DNA of 64,000 bases from Rotaria socialis (lineage: Eukaryota > Rotifera > Eurotatoria > Philodinida > Philodinidae), in NCBI GenBank assembly GCA_905331475.1, contig CAJNYU010003862.1, positions 58,466 through 122,465 on the forward strand, read 5' to 3'. The translations under genes were made by a program, and so were the position numbers. A model generated the notes under the pieces. The model was given only the letters and a program-made list of their open reading frames with translations, made no database searches and was not told where the DNA came from. Below, in pieces: positions 45,783-58,700 of this stretch (the stretch's first letter is position 1; every line of letters begins with the position of its first letter).

Positions 45783-47794
45783 GATGAAATCGATCTAATT
45801 TATTAAGAACTGCTCGTACGAAGTGCCTACAGTTAGAGTGTTAGTGTCGATTTTATTGTATACCTGCAATCTTGTTTCTTACTTTTCATCAAATTGTGAT
45901 CGAAATCACGTTTTTTTTTTTCCTCTTTTTTCGTTTCTTTTACGTTGTTGCGCTTCAACTTTTTTCTCTTTCTTTTCTTTCTACTCAAATAAGCAATAAA
46001 ACAGGCGTTCGTCTTCTTCGCTCATGTATTTTATGTGCGAATAGCATATAAAAAAATACGCAATGTTGATGTGTACTTATACAGTGAACTAGCCAGGCGC
46101 AAATTTATATCTCTCCGCCAATGACTGTCCCCTTTTCTATTTTTTTCGCGATCTCTGAACAACAGCTCATGAGCGTTAGTTTTATCCGTGACCAGAACTT
46201 GATGAGTGAAGCGAATGTCTTCATAAACTTGAAGTACTCCTGTAATTATTTTTGATTTTGGCAATTAAAATGTGTAGCTTCTACTGCTAGTTATATTATA
46301 TTTATTTCGCTCAATTTATTTCAGGAAACTTTCATTACAATAAATTCTTTAGAAATTTAATGAGCAAGTAGTTTATCCATGATAGCAAGATGTTCGTGGC
46401 TAGCGACGCGTGAGAAAACATCGCGTGACCTTCTGACATCATGTATCTCCTATTTTTATTATTAGAGCTTTACTATTCGGATGAGTTTCGTAAAAACTAC
46501 TGAAATCAAAGCGAGATCTTAATGCAAAATAGCGTTGCTTTTCCGCAAACATTGTTGATATTGAAGCTTTTTAAGTTACATACAAAAACAACATGTGTTG
46601 TTTTTAAGATAAACTTTTATTGCAAGCAACTGTTTTCTTTACAGTAATCGATTGAGAACACTTCGAAATGTACCACTTCATAGCAAACGAAATAAAATCG
46701 AAATATTATTTATTATCATAATGCACGCAAGCCTGGATGCTTCTAAAAAGAAACATCTGTCTCGAGTAGATTACAAGAAGAAGAAACAACCATTCAGAAA
46801 AACTATCGGAATAAATTTATCTAGTACTAATTAAACTTAGATATTTATGAAAGCTTTGTTCTTTTTTCCTATTGATCTAAAATTGCGAATATCACAGTTC
46901 GGCTAATTGCTATTATTCTATCAATTGAAAAATTTTGTCTTCCATTTATTTTATTAATAATAATTATTCCGATCTTATTGTTTTCTATTCGTTGCAATTT
47001 TACATAAAATAGAATATCAATTTAGTAGTAAATCTAAAAATTAAATATTTCCGAATAAAAATACCTTTACTAATATTCCGACTAATCTTTCAAATGTACG
47101 GACTCCATTTATTGTAGCTGAGAAAATGCTTTTATCACACAGCAGCGTATTCCAAAAATAAATTATGAATTTCCCTAATGTAACGATTTTATTAATCTAG
47201 AACTATTGTCATTAATAGATCCGCCTCCGCAAGCAATTTCGTTTTGTCTTCAGTATAAAAAAAGAAGAAAAAAGACTAAACGTCTTGCACTTTGCTAAAA
47301 GAAAAATATATTCCGATTGCATGTTGAAAGTCGCAACGATAATATTCATATTGGCGTCATATTTTCATCATATAAACTTCGAGCTGAGGCATATTGATCC
47401 TACAAAGTGTTTATACATAGACGATTATTTCCAGTGCATGGCAAACAAATAATAATTCAATCAACTTATATATTATTTTGGTACAAATAGATACAAAGTT
47501 ATGCCATTTTTTTTTATCTTGTCTAGATTGAAACTTTCAAATCCAAACTTTCTGATGTTTGAGAAAACTAGCACCGGTTTTAAAAAGATTGAACTAGAAC
47601 GTTTTCTATGAGACTCGCCGATTGCGAACGACTAATAAAACCTTGAAGATGACGTTTAGACATTCCTCCAGTACAATACATTTGAATTACAGAAATAGAA
47701 AGAGTAAGTGTTTCTCTATATGAAATTTTTTGTTCGATAAGAGCTTTCGTAAGTAATATGTTCGCAGCACATTGATTTCCAAACTAACAGAAAG

Positions 47795-47827
<33 letters not shown>

Positions 47828-48310
47828 ATCTACAAATAATTTAATATGAGAACGATTTTTTAAATACGAAAATTCTAACACTATTTTCTCTCACAACACC
47901 TGCTGCGCCTATTATAGTTTGCTATTCAGTTCTTTTTATATTGCTAAATTTTTATATCGATAATGCATTCTCAATTGATGTACATTGTGATGATGTCGTT
48001 GGCATGATCTTGATTGGAAAATAGCACAGTAAGAATTGTTTTCTACTTCTTCTTAGACACCAATAAAAACCATAGAGTCGCTACTATCGAATTTCATTCT
48101 ATTTCTGACTAAAAGACGAATATTTCTTAAATAAAAATCGCAAAATTTTACTATTAACATAATAAAATATTCAATCAAAATAAGTCTGTTAGTCGCCACA
48201 TGCAACATTATCGACACGTTGATGCTAACGCTTGTGAAACGCCGTTTGTTGTTCTATCGTATAATTGACATTTGCAAGATCTAAATAAACATACACATTC
48301 AATTAAAACG
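45783..48310. other. Divergent intergenic region with CT microsatellite
   Basis: About 2.5 kb between the CDF transporter (minus) and TMEM33 (plus). It is AT-rich with pyrimidine-rich stretches around 45910-45990. A (CT)n microsatellite of about 30 bp lies at 47797-47826. No gene recognised; the small frames at 46031-46264 and 46652-46834 lack motifs. Confidence 0.5.
47797..47826. repeat. (CT)n microsatellite
   Basis: About fifteen uninterrupted CT units. Confidence 0.9.
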
Positions 48311-49132
48311 ATGGTACTCGTTGAAGATGTTTCCAATAATTCTGATTCATCACCAACCCCAACAAACGAGGCATCGTCAACTGCTTCTTCATCATCAACA
48401 CCAACAGCACCACCGCCGCCGCATCCCCCTCCATCTTCACCTTCAATAATTAATGTTTTACTTGAACGTAAAACCGATTCTGTTCTGCTATTATCACGAT
48501 TAGCAACCATATTTTATACCATTATGTTTGTTTTACCATTCTTTCATGCCGAATCAAATGTTTATTATACAAAAGCATTACTATCTGCAATTGTAACATC
48601 AGTATTACGACTTCGGCAACGTTTGCCAAATTTTGAATTATCAAGAGTGTTTCTATTTAATCTCTTTCGGGAAGATAGTGCACATTATTTAATGTATTCA
48701 TTTTTATTCTTAAGTAGTACACCCATGACTATTGTTCTTATACCAATAGCAGCCTATGCTCTTTTACATTCATGTTCATTTTTATCACAAATTTTAATTC
48801 GTTTTCCAGCCATACAACAATTGTGTATTCGTGTGACAGACAATCAAATTAGTCTATTAAGATTTGTTGCATTAAATGAAATAGTACTTATGCCAATATT
48901 AATTTTATCGATATTTGTTTCGCTTTCAAATTTTCTTTTATTATTTATGTATTATCGATTTCTTACATTGCGTTATACGTCACAAAGAAATCCTTATACA
49001 AAAAATATGTTTTATGAACTTCGTCAAAGTGTGGAATATTTGTGTAATAAACCAGCATGTCCATCGGTTATTGCACGACTTTGTTTTAATGCAATGGCTT
49101 TTATTGATCGTTTAGCTCCAACGAATGGTTGA
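48311..49132 (+). CDS. TMEM33: Transmembrane protein 33 (Pom33/KR2 family)
   Basis: A single-exon gene of about 273 residues. The start is the first ATG (MVLVEDVSNN); the frame extends upstream without another ATG. A low-complexity Ser/Thr/Pro-rich head of about 55 residues is followed by the family domain: LSRLATIFYTIMFVLPFFHA, YYTKALLSAIVTSVLRLRQR then LPNFELSRVFL, EDSAHYLMYSFLFLSSTPM, NEIVLMPILILSIFVSLSNF, YYRFLTLRYTSQRNPYTKNM then FYELRQSVEYL, and the terminal CFNAMAFIDRLAPTNG. In other animals TMEM33 is a multi-pass ER/nuclear-envelope protein that interacts with reticulons and helps shape ER tubules. The Pro-rich head (APPPPHPPPSSPS) is longer than in vertebrates. Confidence 0.95.
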   Translation: MVLVEDVSNNSDSSPTPTNEASSTASSSSTPTAPPPPHPPPSSPSIINVLLERKTDSVLLLSRLATIFYTIMFVLPFFHAESNVYYTKALLSAIVTSVLRLRQRLPNFELSRVFLFNLFREDSAHYLMYSFLFLSSTPMTIVLIPIAAYALLHSCSFLSQILIRFPAIQQLCIRVTDNQISLLRFVALNEIVLMPILILSIFVSLSNFLLLFMYYRFLTLRYTSQRNPYTKNMFYELRQSVEYLCNKPACPSVIARLCFNAMAFIDRLAPTNG

Positions 49133-49362
49133 GAAAATTCGAAAAATATATATAGAAAAAACTTATTTTAATGATTCACAAGCTCTGGTCTTGTTTTTTT
49201 TCTTCTTATTTACTTACTTAGATTTCAATCTGTGTTGTTCTACATCTGCCTTTTACATGTTGTTCGTGAAAACAAGCGCATCGAAAATCTAATTTCTTCT
49301 ACCCTTTTATTTCTTTGTTCTAGAAAATGTAGTTCGCCATGGTTGCCTCATGTTATCATTGA

Positions 49363-52300
49363 ATGGCCGCTCGAGTTCGAGCGTCTTTTACCGATGATGA
49401 CTCGATAAGCGACCAACTAAATATCGGAATGGTTCGCATAAATGCACCACCTACAACATCCATTATTACTCAAAATGATCCCGATGAACAAACAACTTTG
49501 AATGAATCCATTGGAACCGTCGGCGGCAATATACCAGCTACAAATGATTTTCTCACAACGAATAATAATTCCAGTTTAACTGAAGGAATCAATCGGGAAT
49601 ATGAAATTCCCAATCTATACACATATCGAAGAGTAATTTGAAAAAAAATATATTATTTTACATTGCCTATAAACAATTCTTTATAGATCGAATCCTTACT
49701 TGAGCGAATGCAAGATGAAAATAGCGGTCTACCAATAAAATCAGTCAAAAGTTTCATGTCGAAGATTCCCAGTGTTTTCACTGGTGGAGATTTAATACAA
49801 TGGGTTTTGAAAACACTTGATGTCGATGATACAGGTAAAATAAATTTCGTGTGTTTCGATTCATAAGATTCTAAATAAAATTAAAAATGTTGTTCATAAA
49901 AGCCAAAGGGCAGTACAACGTCTTGCTCTACACACAACTATCATCAGTATTCTGTTGGAGGTTTTTCCCTCTCGTGTAGTGTATTCTAGATTAACTTAAT
50001 AAGGATAAAAAACCGCATACGAGTTGAATATTCTAGCCTTTTGCTAATCATCTTCTTTTTAGCTGAAGCTCTTCATCTGGTTAATCTTATGTCTTCATAT
50101 GGCTATGTAAGATTATCCGTTTGTTTAAACACAAAAGAAGAATTTTTCTTCTTCTTTTCTTCATTATTTAGATTCTTCCAATTGAAGATCATGTTTTAAC
50201 TGTGAAAAATGATGGAACGTTTTATCGTTTTCAGGTATAAGTTCTATAACACATCGATTTTTATTAATTTTTCTCTTCTAGACTCCTTATTTTTGGCCTT
50301 CGAATCATGCTGAAGCAGATAATATTGACTACGGTAATAATTACCCAGTTTTGTTTTTCATTCAATCTATTCGCTCTTTTTTAATATTTAGCTGTATATT
50401 TATGTAAACGAACAATGCAAAATAAAACTCGATTAGAATTAGCTGATTATGAAGCTGAAAATTTAGCCCGACTACAAAAATTATTTGCACGTAAATGGGA
50501 ATTCATTTACATGCAAGCTGAAGCACAAATAAAGTACGAAAAAGACAACACATTGATTTATTTATTCTACGAACAATTTTCTTTTGTAAAATAGAGTTGA
50601 TAAAAAACGCGATAAATTCGAACGAAATGTACTCGATTCACAAGAACGTGCCTTTTGGGATGTTTATCGACCAGCGCCTGGATGCATAAATTCAACTGAA
50701 CAAGATATTAAAAAATTATTACGACGAAAAACAAGCTATATAAATCCACGTTTATTAATTGAGGCGTATAGAAAATCTTCCATAGCATCAACAGTAAATA
50801 CAGCACCTGCATCTGCTCTTGCATTTGCTGCTAATAAAAGTTTTATTACCATGACCGTTGGTCTATTAACAACAGAATCGCCGACGGCAACATCAACAAG
50901 TTTCAATCAATCAAATAGTTCTTCCGAAAATCGACCATCGATTTTACGCGAATGTGACGAAGCTTTATTAATTGATCAATTATATAAAGAAATTCAATTT
51001 CTCAAACTTCGAATCGAACGACGATGTGTAAAAACATCTAAAGTGTCGGAAACTTCAGTTTCATATTTTGAACAATACGCTGAATTCGATCCATTTATTA
51101 CTCTATGTGAACCATCGAATCCATGTATGAAAGAATTCTTATTATTTCATCTAGGAAATCCTAAAGATTTGCCTGTAGAGAGTATTAAACTTTTTTACTT
51201 TTGTTTCTTGAGATATTTCCTTTTCCGGAAAAGTAATATATCAAATTATCATAAGGCGACAGAGAAATTGAGTCTACTAGAAAATGAAATATCTTAACAT
51301 TTAGAAAGCTCGAATTATGTTCAGTCTTTTGTGAGAGTTAGATGCATTCTTGTTGAAAATTTTTTATTTCTCTATATTTTCTAGGGATAACCGATTGCAT
51401 TGATCTATGGGAGTTAGAAAAGGCTGTTAGTTTAAAAGACATATCATCAAGACGTGTTAAACGTTGGAGTTTTTCAATCAATGAACTACTAAAAGATCCT
51501 ATAGGTCGTGATCTATTTTGGAAATTTCTCGATAAAGAATATTCAAGTGAAAATTTACGTTTCTACGAAGCATCTATACAATTACGTTTTCACACTTCAC
51601 AAAAGGATGTGCTTAATCGTGTTAAGGAAATCTATAATGAATTTCTTTCACCAGGTAAAATAAAAATAATGAAAACAAAAATGACTCACTCGATACATCT
51701 GTTTGTTTTTATTCTAGGTGCTTACTACTCTATAAACATTGATCAGCGTGTCATGAATTTAACCAAAAATAATATGAATAATTATCCTAATCGATATACG
51801 TTTGATGAAGCTCAGGTTATTTGATATTCTTCTTTTTTTGAGGAAATTTCAATATTTCGTTTTGCACAGGATCACATCTTTAATCTAATGAATCGTGATA
51901 CATATGCTCGATTTCTGCGTTCAGAAACTTACAAAGAATTGCTATTAGGTGGCAAGAAAAAAGTAAGTTTTCGTCGATCGGATATTTTTCATTTTAATGA
52001 CACGTATGTACACATAAAGAATAACTAATTTAACAAGAAAATTTCATTATTTTACAGTGATGTAGATTTATATTCTTGCTCTACTACGCTCGTTATTGTT
52101 CTTTATAATTATTTTGTTTTTAGTTGTCGAAAAAATACTGATAAAGAAAACCGAGCGAATGCACTTGTAATAAATCTTCGGCATACATTTATGCATATTT
52201 AATCCATCATTTTAATCTGCCTGTCTGATCCCGTTTTCCCCTTTGTATTTCATTGCGCCAAGCCTTTTTTTCCATTTATTCATCCAGAAAAAAAAGATAC

Positions 52301-52700
52301 TACAGATAGATTCATGACGTTTGATGTTTACTGCCTTAGACCCTAATTGACTCGCATTTATTACACAAATATATAGTTATTATGCTTGGATTGAAAAAAA
52401 GAAAGGAACAGATATGCTTGTGATTGCCAATACCATCGATAGCTTGTATCCTTTTGTTTGCTTTTATTCTATTTCAACATAATTAATATTATAAATGAAA
52501 TTTTCTCGGTTTATTTCTTCCTTTTTCTTTTTATATAATAATTGTTTATTCTTGTTTTTTTTTCTGTTTTCAAGGTTGGACTTAAAGCAGGTCGACTTTC
52601 AATTGTTGTACGAAACCCAATGGAAAATTTATTAATTAGTAGCAGTGCTGTTACCGGTGGAAATAGCGAAAAATATTTAGTAGGAACTAGTCTTCGTTAA
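49363..52700 (+). CDS. R7-family regulator of G-protein signalling (DEP-GGL-RGS)
   Basis: Start at 49363; exons 49363-49632, 49687-49834, 50063-50109, 50172-50235, 50281-50334, 50391-50531, 50595-51124, 51385-51654, 51718-51815, 51870-51962 and 52575-52700. Domain order: a 90-residue Ser/Thr-rich head; DEP ([20 protein letters not shown] then GDLIQWVL); the DHEX region ending in [23 protein letters not shown] ([23 protein letters not shown]...WELE across an intron); RGS ([55 protein letters not shown]). This matches RGS6/7/9/11, which pair through GGL with Gbeta5 and speed GTP hydrolysis on Gi/o in neurons. The RGS catalytic Asn-type segment ENLRF is kept. Which of the R7 members it is cannot be told. 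Confidence 0.93.
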
Positions 52701-53548
52701 AATAACAATATTCACCATATCTTTTCTTCTTCTTTTTTTTTTATATCATTTTACTTCTAGTCAGAAACATATAACAGAAAGTCGCTGCTTTTTTTTTTCA
52801 TTTTATGTTTTATCTATGTTTTGTGTGCATAATTTGCTCTTATTGCATATCTTGTGCCTGTGTAATTTTCTTAGTTGATTGTCATACATTTTAGTTCTTT
52901 AATTATCATCTTCATCATTGATAAATAACGCATTTATGCACTTGCCTAGATACACGCAAGATAGATTAAAGAACAATTCATTTTGACATACACCATGAAA
53001 TTGTGTTGGACAAGGGATTTTGACGATTTGAAAACTTTGACATGCAAAGAAGTGGCTGATAATAAAAAATTCTAGGTGAAAGACCTCAATTCTAGTATGA
53101 AAATCAAGTTAACACATCCGAGGATATAGCAGCAAGACAGATACAACAACGAATACATTCATCATGTAATTCACGGTCATTTTTCATTAGTAAACAGTAG
53201 CCGTCTTGAGAAGATGACATTCTGTAATAATACGTAGTTTAGTTGAATTGTCATTAATATATTATTGTTGTTGGAATATGTTTATTTTTTTCTGCATAAC
53301 TATAATTAAACGATTGTTCTGCAGGCTAGGCATTGACGACTCCTTCATTGTGCAACGATGAGTATTTTTGTGCTTTGTCCTCTGTTCTGGGGAACAGAAC
53401 CATTGAATAATGATGTTCTGCTTGATGGAAAACAAGACAAAAAGGAATCTTCTAGTTAAGTTCTCTATTTATTATCAATCGCAAAATATCGAATTGTATC
53501 GACGTCAAATTATATCTACTATACATTTAAAAAACAAGATAGATATTC
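52701..53548. other. Intergenic between RGS gene and repeat copy A
   Basis: AT-rich, no gene recognised. Pyrimidine-rich tracts directly after the RGS stop codon probably belong to its 3' end. Confidence 0.4.
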
Positions 53549-54098
53549 ATGAGAAAAAAACGAATGTTTCACTAGTAAAATAGATTTCCCAACAGCAAGC
53601 AACGCATGTCAACACTAGACTGTGAACGAACAGTAGGAGGCACGAAGTTCATTTAACATATCAGAGAAACGAATATTTTCTCTATTAGAATAACTCTCAA
53701 TGAAAACTGTTCTTTTCATCTAAACCGAAATCAAATATAATAATCATGAATTTCCAACAAATTGCGTGTTTCACTCAATAGATCCGTTTCAATGAACATC
53801 TTGTTACTGAAAAACGAACTGCAGGTTAAATGCATAATACATTCAATATTCTCATTAAATGATAATAGTTTGTCACTTCTCTATCTACTGCTTTGATTGT
53901 ATTCGATACGGCACGCGCCACTGTTTTCCTTTTAAATTCACACTTACTTGTAAACATAATATCAAACAAACAATAAACAATTCTCTCTCTCTCTCTCCTG
54001 TCGCCTCTAATAGACTAAGTGATCAAAGATTAGCATTGAACTTCATTCGCATTCAAAAGCATTTTCCAACTAATTTAAAGACGATCTACTAGAAAAAC

Positions 54099-54329
54099 AT
54101 GAGAATACTTTTGCTCATTACTGTTCTTCTGGTGGAATTTCATAATATTGAATATTTTATCTGTCATCATTTAACAATAAATTGTGAATATTTATTTCAG
54201 AACGAGAATCAACTTTCCCTTGCCCAATTAGTGTTTATCTATACAATCCCATCATTGTTTGTCTTCCTCTTCTCTTCTCTCTTCTTGTTTATAAATATCT
54301 ACTCTATTTTAACTTCAACATATCATTAA
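54099..54329 (+). CDS. Small hydrophobic ORF in repeat copy A
   Basis: A 76-codon frame that starts MRILLLITVLLVEF and ends with a second hydrophobic segment (LFVFLFSSLFLFINIYSI). It could be a small two-pass membrane or secreted peptide. It stops six bases before the next frame begins. An identical copy lies at 63327-63557. No family recognised; it may be non-coding. Confidence 0.3.
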   Translation: MRILLLITVLLVEFHNIEYFICHHLTINCEYLFQNENQLSLAQLVFIYTIPSLFVFLFSSLFLFINIYSILTSTYH

Positions 54330-54334
54330 ACAAA

Positions 54335-54718
54335 ATGAAACGCATCAATGGATCATCGTTGCATCCAAGTATCGAATCTTTTCAATACCATATTTCATTG
54401 ACATCAACACCAAAACGTTTCAATAAATCGAACTATTCACAACCGTTGTCATCCACTTTGTCGACATCAAATAATTCTCTGAAAAAATTGGATTTATCCA
54501 TATCAGCCATAACATTAATTAATAAACCAACATTAAATTGTAAAAAACCACGTCAACCTCATCATCGTAGAAAGAGACGAGGGCCCATACATTCGTCTAC
54601 AGTTATCAAATACATTGACCTTAACGATTTACTATACTCAACACGCGCTGTAAGAAAACAACGAGAAAGTACGCAACATCAATTTACGAAAAATGAAATG
54701 AAAATATACGTTGTATAA
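54335..54718 (+). CDS. Small basic Ser-rich protein in repeat copy A
   Basis: A 127-codon intronless frame starting MKRINGSSLHPSIESFQYHI. It is rich in Ser, Thr, Asn, Lys and Arg with a basic cluster KKPRQPHHRRKRRG that resembles a nuclear localisation signal, and no hydrophobic segment. Amino-acid content is more protein-like than other frames here. An identical copy is at 63563-63946. No known domain recognised. Confidence 0.45.
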   Translation: MKRINGSSLHPSIESFQYHISLTSTPKRFNKSNYSQPLSSTLSTSNNSLKKLDLSISAITLINKPTLNCKKPRQPHHRRKRRGPIHSSTVIKYIDLNDLLYSTRAVRKQRESTQHQFTKNEMKIYVV

Positions 54719-54772
54719 TCAAGACTGAAACTATTAATTTTATTGCCGTTTTTTTTTGTTTACTTGAATCCC

Positions 54773-55714
54773 GGTTTCTTTTTTTTTTGAATAAATATGT
54801 TAACTTAAAGTCCGCATAATTTATCAAATATCAAAAGTTACACAAATAATGATTTTCCTTCTCTGAGGTTCTACTACGTCAATTTAGTACAATGACAGAA
54901 TGCTAGTTGAAAGTAATCGCATCTGAAAAACAAAATGTGTTTTTTCTTTTTCTTTTTCACTTGTATTGTAAGAGATGTTTGAAGCAATTGAGTGGGTTTT
55001 TTTGGAGTACACGTGACTGACATTGGATGATTCATCGGAATTATCCAACATGTGCAAATATGTTTTGCATTACGTCATCGTCTGTAAGTCATGAAAGTTT
55101 TATTATGATTTCACACTTACCTCTTTGTTCTTTCTTCCATGCGCATTTCGGTCAGGTTTGTTTTTTTTCCTGAATATTTTTATTATGTAAGACCAAGCTC
55201 ACTCTCGCAGAATAGCAAAGAATTGCAAGTATTACGTTTCTTCACGTACGGCAAAAGAGGAAAGTTAGTTTAGAATCTTGATTTAGCTAACAAAATCCAC
55301 TCGAAAACAAAAGCATGCCTGTGTTTATGACTGCTTTCATTCTTGTTGTCTGTCTTCATTCATTAATCATACATTTGAATTTTCCCCCGATAGGGTATGT
55401 GCATGCGTCTTTTACCCACTAGCACTCTGATTAGATCGCTTCTGAAAATGATTGCAATGCTCAGATTATTTCCATTCATTTTCTAAGACCAATGGTTGAT
55501 GTCAACTCATACACCATATTTCGGTGCAGTTGACATACTATTATAATGTGTGACAATTGTAATCGCTTTTTTCTTCTCTCAAACACGAAATGCACATGTA
55601 ATTTGATGCAACATCACTTATTTTTCGGCCTGTTCTATACTTAATTTTCTTTATAAAATTGTAAAGGTTCTTTCAGATTATTTAATCTTAAATTCCAGCT
55701 ACGTGTACGAACTG
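54773..55714. promoter_or_regulatory. Upstream region of the cullin-like gene
   Basis: No gene recognised in this 0.94-kb stretch; it should include the cullin promoter and 5' UTR. Whether copy A of the repeat extends into it cannot be decided because copy B is cut at the window end. Confidence 0.35.
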
Positions 55715-58700
55715 ATGGAAACAGAAGGATTTATAAGAAGATATTTTGTAAGTATTATTGAATCTTCTGCATAATCGTAGTGTTGTATAAGATGATCTGT
55801 CACAAAAAAAAACATGCATTTTTATTGATACATCATCACGAGTGAGACGCAACTTCTATGGCTCTTTTTGAAATTTGTTGGGAAACTTATTTCATAGCTA
55901 TTGATTTTATTTTCTTTTCTTTCAGGAGGAAATGAATAATAAGACTCCTGATGAGATCTGGAATGATACGTTGAGACCGGGCATTCAAAGCATTCTAGTG
56001 AACCCTACTGAGCCACGTTCCGGCGAGTATCGTAGTGTCTGTCGGTCGCTGGTGAACAATCGTTTTGGCGAGAAACTGTATACAAATACTCGAGCATTGA
56101 TCACCGAGCATCTAGTTGGAAAAGTAAGGAGACGAACGTATTTTTTTGTTCGATTTGCCTATTTTGTTTCACTTTCGTTCAGGTTAGAGAAACTATCCTA
56201 GAAGCATCTGCGACAGAATTTTTGGGTATTCTCAAATCTAAATGGAATGTCTATCGTATGGCCATTAGAATTCTTAGTAGCATATTACGGCAGATGGATC
56301 ATTTGTATGCTCGCGTAAATGGTCTTGATAATACGCAACTTATGAGTATTTCTCTTTTTCGTGAAAATATTATTAATTATCCTACTATTCAAGAACGTCT
56401 CAAAAGCTCTCTGCTGAACACATTCGATCCGTGCCAGCACGGCGGAGTTGTAAATGCAACAACGATGAAATATATCTGTCAAATGTTGATCACTATGGAT
56501 GATAATAATTCAATCTACACTGAATACTTTGAAACACCATTTCTACAACATTCAGCTAATGCTTATCAACAAGAAAGTGAGAAACTACTGGCCGAAAAGA
56601 ATGCATCTGAGTATATCCGTGAAATATCTGCACGTATTAGCCAAGAATATACGCGTGTCGTCGATTATTGTCCAAAATCAACTGTGGATTGCATCGTTAA
56701 AATGGCTGAAGAAGAATTCATTGAAAAACACGCGACGCGCATTGTAGAAATGGAAAGTTCAGGTGTAGTTCATATGATAGAATCAAAGAATTACGACGAT
56801 CTGTCATTGATGTATCGGGTTTTTAAACGAGTTCCAAATGGCCATTTGATTGTTGTTAACTGTGTTAATGGATATTTTCAGAAACGAAGAGAAGCATTGA
56901 AAATTGAAGACGAAGAGAACGGTCACCACGTTCAGTTGCTTGATGATTTACTTGAATCGATAGACACATTCGAGAATATTCGTAGAATCGTATTTGCCGA
57001 CGATATATCATTAGAACAAAACGTCAAGTTTGATTCCGAAAGTCTGAACAATATAAACCAACGTCATACGGCCTATCTCTCATCGTTTGTTAAACATAAA
57101 TTCGAAAACGATGTTACACATTTTGATAAAGAACAACTCTTGGCACTTTTCAAAGCAATAGTACTCATAAATTATCTGAATGGAAAAGATCTATTTGAGC
57201 AATACTATCAAAATTTTACAGAAATATTGAAGAAACTAATGTACAATAAAAATGAAAATAAAACAGTTCGTATTCATATTCAGGTAAGTTCATCGATCGA
57301 TTTACGGAATAATGATTCAATGCTTTTCATTTAGAATTTACTTAATTTGAAAGATATTTTCGATATCTTTCTCAAACGACCATTCAATGGTGACGAAGTT
57401 AGTTTTCGATTATTATTAACGAGTAAAATTCTTGAGCTCTATATTTTAGACATGCAAAAAACGAATCGATTTCGATCTTGAATGTTTTATCAATTCTAAA
57501 CAACATATTTCAGAATATATTTCCTTATTTATCAATGACGAACTCCTATCCAACTGTAATAATGATGATTGTAATGTGATTCTGGATAAAATAACGGCAA
57601 TAATAGAATATTTACGAGACAAATATAATTTTCAACAATATTACCTGAAACATTTTGCTCAGCGTCTTCTTTCGAAGAGACCGATATCCGGCCATATGGA
57701 GAATAAAATGATATCAAGACTGAGAATCATATTTGGTCAGCAATTTGGACATCATTTGAAGTCTATGAACAACGATATATTGATATCGAAAGAAAACATG
57801 AGCAAGTTTCAAGCTTTTCGTGTTCAGGAATCATTCGATTTGCATGGCATTGATCTTTCGGTGTTAGTTTTAACGCGAGACTTTTGGCCACTGCGATATA
57901 CGATTGATCAGTGTAATCTACCACATACGATACAACAAGTCTATCAGTGTTTTCATAATTTTTTTATAAAGATGGAAAAAAATCGCCGGCTGATCTTAGA
58001 GCCAAGTTGTGGTACAGCAGATTTGACGTTAGCATTTTATGATCGACTAAAAAATGAGCAGTCGACAATTAAAAAACTCAACGAACAAAAATATCTGTTG
58101 CATGTGTCGACTTATCAGATGATCGTCTTGATGTTATTTAATGAGAAAGAGTCGTGGTCATTTGAGGTAAGCCTAGAGTAAGAAATGCGATAGAAGCAAA
58201 TTTCACGAAATGATAGATAATTCTGGAGTTCATTTTTTGTTTTCCAGGAAATTCATGAAAGAACAAACATCAATGAACATCATCTTCAATGCGCTTTATC
58301 ATCATTAGTCATGAGTAAAACGAAAACGAAAGTACTTGTGAAACAACCTAAACATAGCGATATTCAACCAAACGATCGATTTCATATCAATGACTCTTTC
58401 CAATCAACACATTACTTTGTAAAAGTCAAGCAAATCAGAAAAAAGTCTGAAAGTAATCAGGGACGACAAGAAGTTCAACTTAAAGTCGAGATTATTCGTC
58501 ATCATGAAATTGATGCAGCAATAGTACGAATTATGAAGGCGCACAAAACTATGCAACACATTGAATTGATCATGAAAGTACGTTTTCTGTCTTCAACAAA
58601 GACTAAATCTTTTTGCTCATTTGTCCTTGTTTTTAGGTCATACATTCACTCAAAGGACGATTTCAATTGACTTGCAAAGTAGTAGAAACTCGAATTGAAT

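Larger units (their letters stand above)
53549..54772 (+). repeat. Long direct repeat, copy A
   Basis: The sequence from 53549 (ATGAGAAAAAAACGAATGTT) to 54772 recurs, as far as I can compare, without differences at 62777-64000, an offset of 9,228 bp. The copy at the right end is cut by the window, so the true repeat may be longer. It contains a short (CT)n run, two adjacent reading frames (54099-54329 and 54335-54718) and part of its left half matches a diverged fragment near 59028-59128. It has no terminal inverted repeats or target duplication that I can identify. Identity implies a very recent duplication, gene conversion or an assembly artefact. Confidence 0.9.

Noticed and set aside
51125..51384. 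Apparent stop in the RGS gene after the GGL region
   Set aside because: A 260-nt intron from T|GTATGA to CTAG|GG rebuilds the conserved NPW segment of R7 RGS proteins.
53859..54092. 77-codon frame in the repeat, also at 63087
   Set aside because: It runs through the CT microsatellite, and the diverged copy near 59 kb has a stop in the middle, so it is probably a non-coding leader.
57398..57449. Apparent frameshift/stop in the cullin gene
   Set aside because: A 52-nt intron with donor GAA|GTTAGT and acceptor TTTTAG|ACA restores the frame and the family alignment, so the gene is not broken here.
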